From assembly GCF_030867385.1 (NCBI RefSeq), contig NZ_JAPFBJ010000002.1, positions 845,001-909,000 on the forward strand: a DNA stretch of 64,000 bases. The letters are read 5' to 3'. Each line of letters opens with the position of its first letter. Position 1 is the stretch's first letter. The stretch comes from Sphingobium sp. DEHP117 (lineage in GTDB: Bacteria > Pseudomonadota > Alphaproteobacteria > Sphingomonadales > Sphingomonadaceae). Made by a program: the position numbers and the translations under genes. Of the stretch, positions 26,908 through 36,010 are shown piece after piece. The notes beneath the pieces were generated by a model. It was not told the DNA's origin. It was given only the letters and a program-made list of their open reading frames with translations, and ran no database searches.

Positions 26908-28554
26908 CCCGGCTTATTCATCGGGCTTGGTCAGAAGGGTTGGCGGGAGTGGTGTAAGCGATTGCTTTGATGTAGGAAAATGGGTGTCTAGACCAGTCCT
27001 GCAGCGAGGCAATTTATGCCACGGGCCACACCCGCCGGGAGCGATGATAGCGCGCCGGGATTTTCGTTTCCAGCGATCGGGCGCAAGAAGATCACAGCCG
27101 CGTTCGACGGAGGTCGGCTCACCTCGGATGGCGGTGTTCTGCTGCTGGCACAGGCCGAGCGCGCGATGGGGCTTTGCCGGCGGCTTGCGGCTTGCATTGC
27201 CGATCCGCGGGACCCTGTGCGGGTGATCCATCGCCTTGATGACATCCTGCGTGCCCGGGTGTTCGCGATCGCCTGCGGCTATGAAGACGCCGATGATCTC
27301 GACGCTCTGCGCGACGATCCGGGCTTCCGCCTGGCGCTGGGCAAGCTGCCGGGATCGGGCGCGGGGCTGGCCAGCCAACCGACGATGAGCCGGTGGGAAA
27401 ATGCGCCGACCACACGCGAGCTGGCCAGGATGATGGCCGCGATGATCGACATCTACTGCACCAGCTACCCCGCCGCGCCGGCGGCGGTGACGCTGGATAT
27501 CGATGACACCTGTGACGTTGTTCATGGCTATCAGCAGCTCTCCTTCTGGAACGGGCATCATGGCGAGCGCTGCTTCCTGCCGATCCATGTCTACGACACT
27601 GCCACCGGCCGACCGGTGGCGATGCTGCTGCGCACCGGCAAGACACCGTCGGGCGCCGAAGCTGCCGGCCACATCCGGCGCCTGGTGCGCCATCTGCGCC
27701 GGCACTGGCCCGAAACGCACATCACCATCCGCGGCGACGGGCACTATGGCCGGCCCGAGGTCATGGCCTTCTGCGAGGCGGCCGGCGTCGACTACGTGTT
27801 CGGCCTGCCGACCAACGCCGCGCTGCGTGCTGATCCCGAAATCGTCGCTGCCGCCGATGCCTGCGCGGTTAAGCGGGCTCAGCGCCAATATCCGGTCCTG
27901 CGCAACTATGCCGAGACCCGCTACGGCGCGAAGAGCTGGAAGTGCCAGCGCCGCGTCGTCGCCCGGATCGAGGCCAGCACGCTGGGCATGGACATCCGCT
28001 ATGTCGTCACCTCGCTGGCCGAAGGTTCGGCTGAGCATATCTACGACACCCTCTACTGCGCGCGCGGCAACGCCGAGAACCTGATCAAGCGCCACAAGAC
28101 CCAGCTTGCCAGCGATCGTACCTCGTGCCGCTCAGCCAATGCTAACCAGATGCGCCTCATCCTGCACACCGCCGCCTACTGGCTCGTGTGGCGCATCCAG
28201 CAGGAAATCCCGAAGGCTGCCGCGCTCGCCACCGCCGAGTTCGCAACGCTGCGCCTGCGGTTGCTCAAGGTCGCCGCCCGCATCATCGAAACCGCTACGC
28301 GCATCCGCGTCGCCTTCGCGTCAGCCTGTCCCGATGCCAGCCTGTTCAGAACCATTGCCACCGGCCTCCGGCCGGCACCCACATAACCAGCGCGGCAGTG
28401 CCGCCCAAAGCCCGAGCCCTCGTCCTTCAACCTCGAAAAGCCCATCGATCCTGACGCGGTGAAAAAACCGCCGGAGGAGCTTGCTCTGATCACCCGGCGA
28501 CCGACAAACCATGCTCGCACGAACCCGGAGCGGAGGCCTCATGAATAGTGCGGG
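26908..28554 (+). mobile_element. IS1380-family insertion sequence (1647 bp)
   Basis: The imperfect inverted ends read CCCGGCTTATTCATCGGGC (left) and CCCGCACTATTCATGAGGC (right, inward). TTAA is duplicated at 26904-26907 and 28555-28558, the 4-bp duplication expected for the family. One intact transposase gene is present. It interrupts a TonB-dependent receptor gene between its signal-peptide exon-like start and the plug domain. Confidence 0.93.
27016..28386 (+). CDS. IS1380-family transposase
   Basis: 456 residues, normal for IS1380. The N-terminal region ITAAFDGGRLTSDGGVLLLA is the family opening. DDE residues are likely in LDIDDTCDVVHGYQQ (D), ITIRGDGHYGRPEV (D) and CARGNAENLIKRHKTQLASD (E). 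The C-terminal region NQMRLILHTAAYWL is also typical. The start ATG is 108 bp inside the element. The gene is uninterrupted and presumably active. A long antisense frame opposite it (26914-28095) is a GC-driven shadow. Confidence 0.93.
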   Translation: MPRATPAGSDDSAPGFSFPAIGRKKITAAFDGGRLTSDGGVLLLAQAERAMGLCRRLAACIADPRDPVRVIHRLDDILRARVFAIACGYEDADDLDALRDDPGFRLALGKLPGSGAGLASQPTMSRWENAPTTRELARMMAAMIDIYCTSYPAAPAAVTLDIDDTCDVVHGYQQLSFWNGHHGERCFLPIHVYDTATGRPVAMLLRTGKTPSGAEAAGHIRRLVRHLRRHWPETHITIRGDGHYGRPEVMAFCEAAGVDYVFGLPTNAALRADPEIVAAADACAVKRAQRQYPVLRNYAETRYGAKSWKCQRRVVARIEASTLGMDIRYVVTSLAEGSAEHIYDTLYCARGNAENLIKRHKTQLASDRTSCRSANANQMRLILHTAAYWLVWRIQQEIPKAAALATAEFATLRLRLLKVAARIIETATRIRVAFASACPDASLFRTIATGLRPAPT

Positions 28555-28724
28555 TTAAGCAGCTCGTCCTGCGCGGCGCCCTTTTGCTCGGCCGCGCCGT
28601 CCTCGGCCGGTTGCACCGATTCGCTCGCTGACCCCTGCGCCGTTTCAACCGATGTTGCGTGCGCTGGCACCACATCTATCGCAGCCATGCCAAAAATAAC
28701 AGTCAACATCAATGGATTACGCAT
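28555..28724 (-). pseudogene. TonB-dependent receptor, signal-peptide and linker part (split by IS1380)
   Basis: Minus-strand ATG at 28724 begins MRNPLMLTVIFGMAAIDVVP then AHA, a signal peptide, followed by an Ala/Glu/Gln-rich linker ending GAAQDELLN, where the IS1380 boundary falls; without the IS the frame continues into MSLEDLLSQEV. In the disrupted state only about 60 residues with an IS-derived tail (NPHYS) would be made. An in-frame ATG at 28757 is possible but less suited to a signal peptide. Confidence 0.85.
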
Positions 28725-28908
28725 AAGGCGATGTTCCCTACATTTAGAACATCCCAAAGTATCGAGTTATAGTTAATATTTTGTTCGCTGACTTGTCATA
28801 CTTGGTGACGACTGTCAGGTCCGCATGGGCAGACGATGCCATGTTCGCATCATCTGCTCAATCTGGCCGTCACAAGAGCGTGAATGAACTGGCTGGGAGA
28901 CGTCAGAG

Positions 28909-30561
28909 TCACGCCCAACCCGATGCCAGTCGGGCGTGAGAGTCTGCGGAGTGCAATGCCAGATCGCGAATATAGGCGCCCTTACCGACAAAGGAGAGCA
29001 TTTCCTGTTCCGGCAGCGGCCTTGAGAGGAAAAATCCCTGGATGAAATCACAACCGGCCTCGGCGAGCAGGTCGTACTGATCCCGCGTTTCGACTCCCTC
29101 GGCCACAACCAAAAAGCCCAACTCCTTGGCGAGGTTGATCATTCCGGACGCGATCACCCACTTTCTCTGATCCATGGAAATATCGTTGATCAGAGAGCGG
29201 TCCAGTTTCAGCCGGTCCATCGGCAACATCATCAGTTGCGAGATGTTCGAATATCCTGTCCCAAAGTCGTCCAGAGCGATCTTCACGCCATCCTTGCGCA
29301 AGCTTTCCAGCCGATCAAAAGAATGGCCTTCGTCGCGCATGATTGCCGCCTCGGTAATTTCGATCTCGATCTGCTCCGGGCTTACTCCATGGTAAGCGAG
29401 ACTTGCCCGAATGAGGGGGATGAGTTCGACTCGCTGCAGCTGCTTGGGCGAAATATTGAGCGATATTTTGAAGTCGAAGCCCTGGTCCCGCCACCGCGCG
29501 GCGATCTTGGCTGCTTCGGTGATGACCCAGTCACCGATTTCGTCGATCAGACCGTGCGTCTCGGCGAAGCCAATGAAATCATTGGGCAGGACGAGTCCCT
29601 TTTCCGGATGGTTCCATCGGATCAGGGCTTCGACCGTGTCGATCCGCCCCGTGCGGAGATTGAGCTGCGGCTGGAAATATAGCTCGAACTCGTTCTTGGC
29701 TACCGCGCTCCGGATCTCGATCTCCTTTTCGAGAACGCGGTCCGCGTTACTCTTCATGTCTTCACTGAAGAATCTGTACGTGTTTCCGCCCACGCTCTTG
29801 GCGGCATACATTGCGCTGTCGGCGGCGGCCAGCAACCTGTCGAAACTATTGTCGTTGTCAGCGGCCGCCGCAATGCCGATGGAAACGCTGATGCGAAGGG
29901 TCTGGATGCCAACCGCGCAAGGCTCGTAAATGAGGCGCTGCAGCCGCTGGACGAATTTTTCGATCGCCGCGTGGCCGATGTCGCCGGGTACGAATACAAC
30001 AAACTCGTCGCCTCCCAGGCGGGCGAGCTTCATGTCCAGAGCCTCACGGTCGCCGTCAGCCAGAACTTCCTGAAGCCTGCTTTCGGCGAACGTCATGGAA
30101 GCGATCCGCAGGCGATCAGCGATGGCGACCAGAACCTGATCTCCGGCGTGATGCCCCAGCGTGTCGTTTATCCGTTTGAAATGATTGACATCGAAATAGA
30201 TCAGATACCCCCGCTGGGGCAGATCGGAACATGTTGTCAGCAGGTGTTCGGATTGCATCCGAAATGCGTTGGCATTCAACAGATTGGTCAGGCTGTCATG
30301 ATCGGCCTGCCAGGCGAGTTGGCCGACCTTTTCCTCTATCGCCGGGCGGAGCTTATCGAGCGAGATCTTAACATCGTGCAGTTCCCGACCTTCCAGCTTG
30401 ATATCCATTTCGTCGAAGTCGAGCGAACCGATCTTCTGTATCGCCGTGCAAATACGCTCACGGTCCCGCAGACGCTGATCACGACGGCGGATCGAGCGCT
30501 GCCGCCAGGACAAGAATGCCGCCGCGCCTATCATAGCTCCCAAAACTAATACTATTATCAT
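28909..30561 (-). CDS. GGDEF-EAL cyclic-di-GMP enzyme, membrane-anchored
   Basis: 550 residues. One N-terminal transmembrane helix (MIIVLVLGAMIGAAAFL) leads to a linker helix, then a GGDEF domain (about 85-265) with an intact GGDEF at 183-187 and DxxT..LN-type HDSLTNLLN. An EAL domain (about 275-525) has EAL at 311-313, LNISPKQL, ITEAAI, DDFGTGYS at 431-438, LDRS and EGVET, so both cyclase and phosphodiesterase residues are retained. There is no obvious RxxD inhibitory site before GGDEF. It lies upstream of, and on the same strand as, the receptor-YfiR-kinase genes; 185 bp separate them, so it may be a separate unit. Confidence 0.93.
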   Translation of the reverse strand: MIIVLVLGAMIGAAAFLSWRQRSIRRRDQRLRDRERICTAIQKIGSLDFDEMDIKLEGRELHDVKISLDKLRPAIEEKVGQLAWQADHDSLTNLLNANAFRMQSEHLLTTCSDLPQRGYLIYFDVNHFKRINDTLGHHAGDQVLVAIADRLRIASMTFAESRLQEVLADGDREALDMKLARLGGDEFVVFVPGDIGHAAIEKFVQRLQRLIYEPCAVGIQTLRISVSIGIAAAADNDNSFDRLLAAADSAMYAAKSVGGNTYRFFSEDMKSNADRVLEKEIEIRSAVAKNEFELYFQPQLNLRTGRIDTVEALIRWNHPEKGLVLPNDFIGFAETHGLIDEIGDWVITEAAKIAARWRDQGFDFKISLNISPKQLQRVELIPLIRASLAYHGVSPEQIEIEITEAAIMRDEGHSFDRLESLRKDGVKIALDDFGTGYSNISQLMMLPMDRLKLDRSLINDISMDQRKWVIASGMINLAKELGFLVVAEGVETRDQYDLLAEAGCDFIQGFFLSRPLPEQEMLSFVGKGAYIRDLALHSADSHARLASGWA

Positions 30562-30740
30562 TATCTTACCCTAAACCGCCCTCGAGATCCCGACGAAAAT
30601 CGCAGTCACACGAACCGTTCTGGTATATTTCTAGCAGAAGACAGTAGATTTTTCCTTTTTGGTCATAGTTAACGCCGCTGGTGTTGGACGTGCATCAGCT
30701 GATCCCGATGATAGGCAACGATGCGCGATCCGATCCCTCC
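30562..30740 (+). other. Intergenic segment upstream of the GGDEF-EAL gene
   Basis: No gene seen. It should contain the promoter of the minus-strand GGDEF-EAL gene; an A/T-rich stretch at about 30630-30665 is a candidate. From about 30710 it carries the conserved tail of the REP-like palindrome. Confidence 0.4.
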
Positions 30741-30772
30741 GCCCGGTTCGGGGCGGCCATCCCGAACCGGGC
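30741..30772 (-). repeat. REP-like palindrome with conserved tail (copy 2)
   Basis: GCCCGGTTCGGG (30741-30752) and CCCGAACCGGGC (30761-30772) form a 12-bp stem with an 8-nt loop GCGGCCAT. The tail on the lower-coordinate side, read on the minus strand, has CGGATCGCGCATCGTTGCC, nearly the same as beside the palindrome at 18648. The shared tail shows that the two are copies of one repeat family in opposite orientations. 30773-30965 shows no other feature. Confidence 0.6.
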
Positions 30773-30965
30773 ATCGCGTCACGACCCAGGGGACAGGTAC
30801 ATCTGAACGATAATGGCCTCGCGGACGGAGGCGGGGGAGGCGCTCCCGGCGGCTACAACACCGCCAAAAGCCGGTTTGACGAGGCGCCGGTGCGGCGCTC
30901 AGGACGTTATTGTCTCGGGCGGCTGTGGATAGTTGGGTGTGGAGATCGACTGCGGCACAATGTTA

Positions 30966-31108
30966 GGGCGGATCGACATTCAGCCCTGACGGCCTGCAAA
31001 TATCGGTTCCCCGCGCTTCCGGTGCTCACGTACTTTTAAGTACGCTGCGCTCCGGGTCACGGAAAACCGACATTTTCGTCACGTCATCATCTGAATGTCG
31101 ATCCGCCC
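30966..31108. repeat. TIR-bounded palindromic element, MITE-like (copy 1)
   Basis: The terminal inverted repeats are GGGCGGATCGACATTCAG (30966-30983) and its exact complement (31091-31108), 18 of 18. The interior contains GGCCTGCAAA, GCGCTTC and a hairpin core CGTACTTTTAAGTACG followed by CTGCGCTCCG. The same interior blocks in the same order occur in the element at 44045-44208. There is no coding frame and no clear target duplication (TA left, CA right). It lies just after the astB stop and could also act as a terminator. Confidence 0.65.
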
Positions 31109-31118
31109 CATTTCATTC

Positions 31119-32366
31119 TCAAAAACAATCAAGATCGAGCAACGTCAGCAGGGCGGAGCGCGCAGCCCTGATGTCTGCCCATAACACCGGGCTGTCGAGA
31201 TCATGTGCCATGATCATTTGCGGCCAATGCCTGGCCACGATCGCTTCGATGCGGTCAAGCTTGTCCTCATCGACCATGAAGCGCGGATCGACAGTTGCGG
31301 GATCGGCCACCACGCGCAGGCGGAGGCACGCCGGTCCACCGCCATTCGCCATCGACTGGCGAACCTCGACCGGAACAAGCGAACGGATCGGCCCGTTGCG
31401 GGCCACCAGTTGCTCCAGCCATGACCACACGCGGGCATTTTGCCGAGCCTCTTCGGGCAGTATCAGCGCCATTCCACCGTCTGGCAGGCTAACAAGCTGA
31501 GCGTTGAACAGATAGGATGCTATGGCATCCTCCAGACTGACGGCGCTGGCTGGCACCTCAACGATCTCAATGTCCGGCAACAGCCTTTGCAGGCCCTCAT
31601 AAAGTTTCGCGGGCTCGGCAAAAGCCAGCTCATGCGCGAACAGCACCATCTCATTCGCGACGGCGACTACATCATTATGAAAGGCGCCTGCGGCGATGGC
31701 TTCGGGAGACTGCTGGGCGAACAGCGTGCGAGCCGGGTCAAGGCCGTGCAGCCGGGCCACAGCCGCGCTGGCTTCCCGATGCTGGCGCGCGGGGAATGGA
31801 CCACCACTCTCGCCATAGACGAACACCTCAATACCCTGTTCGCCATGGGCGCGGCAAAGACGCATATGATTGGCCGCGCCTTCATCGCCGAAGGGGGGAG
31901 GCACAGGTTCATGGATCACGAAATGGTTCGGGTCTGCAAAGGCCAGACGAAGCTGGGCGAGCGTTTGTGCCCACTCATGGCTGCGATGCGGCATGGTGAC
32001 GAGATTGGCGACGGTGAGATGGCAGCGGCCGTCGGCAGTGTCGGGCGCAGGTGAGACCGTGGCGGCATTGGCCGCCCACATCGGCGAAGCAGAAAGCGCA
32101 TTGGCGCGTAATGCCCTGTCTGCCCGCGCCATGTCCGTTCCGAGCTGGGCCAGCCAGCGGTCATCGGGCCTGTCATGCGGCAGGAAGATCCCTTGGGCCA
32201 GCCCCAGGCGGATATTGACGCGCATCTTGGCGAGGCCCTGCAGCGCGGCCTCGCGAGGGTAGGAGGTGGTGCCGGCATTGTGCGTGGCCGCGAGATTGCC
32301 GAAGCTCAGCCCGGCAAAATTGTGGCTCGGCCCAACGATCCCGTCAAAATTGATTTCCGTCAGCAT
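31119..32366 (-). CDS. astB: N-succinylarginine dihydrolase
   Basis: 415 residues, full length. It converts N2-succinylarginine to succinylornithine plus CO2 and ammonia, the second step of the arginine succinyltransferase pathway. It opens EINFDGIVGPSHNFAGLSFG, which is diagnostic. The catalytic triad is visible: E162 in FGDEGAANH, H230 in GAFHNDVVAV and C347 in NGGGPACLRL. It is the last gene of the ast operon, 7 bp after astA. Cytoplasmic. Confidence 0.97.
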   Translation of the reverse strand: MLTEINFDGIVGPSHNFAGLSFGNLAATHNAGTTSYPREAALQGLAKMRVNIRLGLAQGIFLPHDRPDDRWLAQLGTDMARADRALRANALSASPMWAANAATVSPAPDTADGRCHLTVANLVTMPHRSHEWAQTLAQLRLAFADPNHFVIHEPVPPPFGDEGAANHMRLCRAHGEQGIEVFVYGESGGPFPARQHREASAAVARLHGLDPARTLFAQQSPEAIAAGAFHNDVVAVANEMVLFAHELAFAEPAKLYEGLQRLLPDIEIVEVPASAVSLEDAIASYLFNAQLVSLPDGGMALILPEEARQNARVWSWLEQLVARNGPIRSLVPVEVRQSMANGGGPACLRLRVVADPATVDPRFMVDEDKLDRIEAIVARHWPQMIMAHDLDSPVLWADIRAARSALLTLLDLDCF

Positions 32367-32373
32367 ATGCCCC

Positions 32374-33390
32374 TCACCGAGGTACGTGGGTCACGATATC
32401 GCCCACGTCACAGCCGATCAGCCGCGCGGTTGCCTCGTCGAGAATGATCCCTCCGGCCGCAGGCTCGGCATCGGCCAGCGTGACGCGGAACTGCGCCAGA
32501 CGCCCATATGCGACAAGGCTTGAAACACCTCCCTGCGTGGGCCGGATGGCGACGACCCTGTCCACCCTGCTGTCGCGTATCGTCGCTATGGAATCGGTGT
32601 CTGCGGACATTGTCGGTCCGCCATCGAATATGTCGATGTAGTTGTCATAGACGAAGCCCTCTTTCTCCAGCATCCGCATCGCCGCCCGGCCGGACTCATG
32701 CGGTTTGCCTATCACGGCGAGGGCGCTCTCCGTGAGCATGGCGAGATAGAGTGGGTGCTTGGGCATCAAATCCGCGATGAACTGGTTGCCATGGATGGCG
32801 TTGAAATCATCGGCTTCGCGAAAACTCATGCCAAAAAAGCGTCCGGCCACGCCATCCCAAAAGGGTGAGCCGCCAGTGGTGTCATGCGCGCCGCGCAGTT
32901 CGGCAATCGTTCGGTCCGCGAAGCGGGGGCGATGCATTTGCATGAAAAGATACCGACTGCGCGCGAGCAGAGAGCCGGTCCCCGCAGATCTCTCGCCGGG
33001 GACCAGATAAAGCCCGCCAACCTCGCTCGCCCCTTCGAGGTCGGTCGTCAGCGTCAGCGTTTCGGCCCGGAAAGAGCGTCCGAGCTCTTTGCTATATTGG
33101 GTGAGCGCGCCGATGCGGTAACTATAGAAGGGCCAGCGGGCACCGATTTGGGAGAATATCTGGCATGTGCCGCAGATCTTGCCGGTCGCGCCGTCTTCCA
33201 GCATGAAAAAATAGAGATCGTCCTGTAGCTCATCCTCTTCCCGTGCAAAGCAGGAGGCCGCCCGTGCCAGCTTGGCCTTGAGTGTAGACCGGTCCGGCGG
33301 CAGATTGGTGAAGCCACCGCCGGTGCTTTTCGCAATCTGATAAACGCTGGCAAGATCGTCGGGCCGGGCGGGCCGCACAACATAACTCAT
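32374..33390 (-). CDS. astA: Arginine N-succinyltransferase
   Basis: 338 residues, normal length. It transfers succinyl from succinyl-CoA to the alpha-amino group of arginine, the entry step of the pathway. The fold is GNAT-like: YVVRPARPDDLASVYQIAKS at the N terminus, GSLLARSRYLFMQMHRPRFA in the acetyl-CoA-binding region, FWDGVAGRFFGMSF, and QFIADLMPKHPLY. It overlaps the end of the M20 hydrolase gene by 4 nt (ATGA), confirming a single operon. Confidence 0.96.
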   Translation of the reverse strand: MSYVVRPARPDDLASVYQIAKSTGGGFTNLPPDRSTLKAKLARAASCFAREEDELQDDLYFFMLEDGATGKICGTCQIFSQIGARWPFYSYRIGALTQYSKELGRSFRAETLTLTTDLEGASEVGGLYLVPGERSAGTGSLLARSRYLFMQMHRPRFADRTIAELRGAHDTTGGSPFWDGVAGRFFGMSFREADDFNAIHGNQFIADLMPKHPLYLAMLTESALAVIGKPHESGRAAMRMLEKEGFVYDNYIDIFDGGPTMSADTDSIATIRDSRVDRVVAIRPTQGGVSSLVAYGRLAQFRVTLADAEPAAGGIILDEATARLIGCDVGDIVTHVPR

Positions 33391-34592
33391 GACAACGCCT
33401 CCAAAGCCTGCAAGCGATGCATCGTCAATGCCGTCAGCGCGGCACGCGGCACAAGCGAGTCGACCAGCAGATATTCGTCAGGAGAGTGAATGGCGCCGCC
33501 GAGCGCTCCCATCGTGTCGATGACCGGCACGTCGCAAGCCGCGATGTTGTTGCCGTCGCAGACACCGCCGGTGTCCTGCCAGTCCACCGGATGGCCGAGA
33601 TCGCTCGCCGTTCGGGAAACCAGCTCAAACAGTCGCTGCGTAGCCGCAGAAATCGGCTTGGGCGGCCGACCGAAGCCGCCATGCAACGCGATTGAGACGT
33701 TATGCGCCACGGAAACTGCGGAGATGATTTCGTCCAGCTCGGTCTGCGCACTATGCATTGTCTCCGGCGTGTGCGGCCGCATGTTGAAATGGACTATGGC
33801 AAGGGCCGGGACGAGATTATTGGGGCCACCGCCCTCGATACGCGCGGGATTGACGCTCAATCCCGGCCGGGCGAGCGCCGCGAGGCGCTGGGCAAGGTCA
33901 GCCGCCGCAACGACTGCATTGCGCCCTTCCTCGGGGTTGCGCCCGGCATGGGCCGAACGGCCTGTCACCACCGCCGCAAAATTGCCGGACCCTGGCCGGG
34001 CGCGCGCGAAGTTTCCATTAGGAAGGGCGGGCTCATAGGTGAGCGCCGTGAACTTGTCTTGGGCCAGCTGTGCAATGAGCGCTCGGCTTGAGAGCGACCC
34101 GGTCTCTTCGTCGCTGTTGATCAGAATATCATAGCCCAGTGTCGGGCCGGATCGTTCGAAGGCGGTAAGGCCCGCCAGCATCAGCGCCAGCCCGCCCTTC
34201 ATGTCCGCAGTGCCGGGGCCGTGCAGCGTCCGCTCGTCGATCCAGCCGCAGCTTTGGAAGCCGTGATCCGCCGCGTACACAGTGTCCATATGGCCCGTGA
34301 GCAGAACCCGGCGGTCGGCTTCGGGGCGCACGCGCACCACCAGGTGCCGCCCGCAGGCGACCTCTAGAACTTTTCCGTCCGCGCCGATTTTTTCGACCGG
34401 ATCGGGCTCGACGAGGCTCAGCTCTCCGGGCAGCGCCGAAAATGCGTCCGCGAGCAGCCGCGCCATCCTGTCCAAACCGGCGAGGTTGGCGGTCCCGCTG
34501 TTGACCTCGGCCCATGCGATGGCCTGGTCAAGCATGGATTTTCCGTCCAGCCCTTCGATCAGCGACGCTTCGGGAGGAGAAAGCGGGCTCAT
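33387..34592 (-). CDS. M20-family metallohydrolase in the ast operon
   Basis: About 401 residues from the ATG at 34592. Metal ligands of the M20/ArgE/DapE family are present: H in LLTGHMDTVYA, D in GTADMKGGLAL, the EE pair in NSDEETGS, and the final H in GGAIHSPDEY. The dimerisation domain lies between. It overlaps both neighbours by 4 nt. Its position suggests removal of succinyl from succinylglutamate, the job of AstE (an unrelated M14-type enzyme) in enterobacteria, since no astE is visible; this is inference. A deacylase for another N-acyl amino acid is also possible. Confidence 0.85.
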   Translation of the reverse strand: MSPLSPPEASLIEGLDGKSMLDQAIAWAEVNSGTANLAGLDRMARLLADAFSALPGELSLVEPDPVEKIGADGKVLEVACGRHLVVRVRPEADRRVLLTGHMDTVYAADHGFQSCGWIDERTLHGPGTADMKGGLALMLAGLTAFERSGPTLGYDILINSDEETGSLSSRALIAQLAQDKFTALTYEPALPNGNFARARPGSGNFAAVVTGRSAHAGRNPEEGRNAVVAAADLAQRLAALARPGLSVNPARIEGGGPNNLVPALAIVHFNMRPHTPETMHSAQTELDEIISAVSVAHNVSIALHGGFGRPPKPISAATQRLFELVSRTASDLGHPVDWQDTGGVCDGNNIAACDVPVIDTMGALGGAIHSPDEYLLVDSLVPRAALTALTMHRLQALEALS

Positions 34593-36010
34593 GAGGTCAG
34601 CATCGCGGATATGGATTGCGCATTGCCGTCGGCGCTGGCGGCCTCGAAGCTCGCAACCGGGTAAGCGCAGTAATCGGCGGCGTAATAGGCGCTTGGGTGA
34701 TGATTGCCCGATTCCCCGAGACCGCCAAAGGGCATCGAACCCGCCGCTCCGGTTGTCGGCCTGTTGCGGTTTACCACGCCCGCCCGGCTTTCCAGCAGAA
34801 AGCGCTGCCACAGCCTGTCGTCTTCGGTCACTAGGCCAGCAGACAAGCCATATCGGGTATCATTGGCTGCGGTGATGGCGGCATCGAAATTGGGGACGCG
34901 GATCACCTGCAGGATGGGCGCGAAGATCTCCTCATCCGGTGCGTCTATGCCGGTCATGTCGATCATGGCGGGCGCGACGAACGCGGGCGGGCGGCCTGCA
35001 ACCGGCAGCAACGAGCGGATAACCCTGCCACCCATATCGGCAAGATGGCCGAAGCGCTTGCGCGCCGCTTCCGCCGCCGCATCCGAGATGAGCGGCCCCA
35101 TGAACGGGGCGGGCTCATCGTTCCATGCGCCGATCCGCACCCTGTCTGCCAGCGCGGCTATAGCATCGATCATGGTCATGCCGCGCGCATCGTCCGGCAC
35201 AATGAGCCGCCGCGCGCAGGAGCAGCGCTGGCCGGTCGTGATAAAGCCCGATTGCACGGCGATGGAGGCGGCTTCCGCTCCATCGCCATCCCACAGGATC
35301 AACGGATTGTTGCCGCCTAGCTCCAGCGCGGCAATGACATGCGGCCTGTCGGCAAGTACATGCCGAAAATGCGCGCCTGCCGCCGCGGAACCGGTGAACA
35401 GCAGCCCATCGATATCGGCTTCGACCAGTGCCGCACCGGTATCGCGCCCTCCCTGAATTACGGTGAAGACGTTTGGGGGTAGGCCAGCTTCCTTCCACAG
35501 CAGCGCCATCGCCTCGCCGACTGCAGGGGTGAGTTCGGACGGCTTGAAGACCACGGCATTGCCTGCGAGCAGGGCGGGCACGATATGGCCGTTGGGAAGG
35601 TGGCCGGGGAAATTATAGGGGCCGAGCACCGCCATCACCCCGTGCGGACGATGGCGCAGGACAGCCGCTCCAAAAGGCATCGCGCTGCGCTTCTCACCCG
35701 CTCTTTCCGCCTGCGCGGCGATGGAAATCTCGACCTTGCCGATCATCGAGGAAACTTCGGCAAGCCCCTCCCAGCGTGGCTTGCCGGTCTCGCGTGCGAT
35801 GGTTTCGGCAAGGCTCTGCTTCGATGCCTCGAGCACCCGTTGGAAGGCGCGAACGTGGGCGATCCGGCTTTCGAGCGGCAAGCCCGCCCAGCCAGGCAAC
35901 CCGGCCCTGCTGCGTGCTACCGCCGCACTCACTTCCTCCCTTGAGGCAGCTGCGCCTTCCCAAACTGTTTCGCCCGTTGCAGGATCGAGAGATCGGACAG
36001 CGGTCGTCAT
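34589..36010 (-). CDS. astD: N-succinylglutamate 5-semialdehyde dehydrogenase
   Basis: 473 residues, ALDH superfamily. N133 in GPYNFP, E230 in ALELGGNNPLI and C263 in TTGQRCSCARR are the catalytic residues; GHLPNGHIVPALLAGN and PFGGLGESGNHHPSAYYAAD are diagnostic of AstD. It oxidises succinylglutamic semialdehyde to succinylglutamate with NAD. It overlaps the DUF1338 gene and the M20 gene by 4 nt each. The aminotransferase AstC is not in the window and may be supplied by ArgD elsewhere. Confidence 0.95.
   Translation of the reverse strand: MTTAVRSLDPATGETVWEGAAASREEVSAAVARSRAGLPGWAGLPLESRIAHVRAFQRVLEASKQSLAETIARETGKPRWEGLAEVSSMIGKVEISIAAQAERAGEKRSAMPFGAAVLRHRPHGVMAVLGPYNFPGHLPNGHIVPALLAGNAVVFKPSELTPAVGEAMALLWKEAGLPPNVFTVIQGGRDTGAALVEADIDGLLFTGSAAAGAHFRHVLADRPHVIAALELGGNNPLILWDGDGAEAASIAVQSGFITTGQRCSCARRLIVPDDARGMTMIDAIAALADRVRIGAWNDEPAPFMGPLISDAAAEAARKRFGHLADMGGRVIRSLLPVAGRPPAFVAPAMIDMTGIDAPDEEIFAPILQVIRVPNFDAAITAANDTRYGLSAGLVTEDDRLWQRFLLESRAGVVNRNRPTTGAAGSMPFGGLGESGNHHPSAYYAADYCAYPVASFEAASADGNAQSISAMLTS

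Noticed and set aside
26914-28095. 393-codon minus-strand frame opposite the IS1380 transposase
   Set aside because: It is antisense to an intact family transposase, has low-complexity Arg/Ala composition and no family motif. High GC at third positions opens such frames.
30773-30965. Possible small gene after the REP-like palindrome
   Set aside because: Open frames are short, without Shine-Dalgarno or family similarity.
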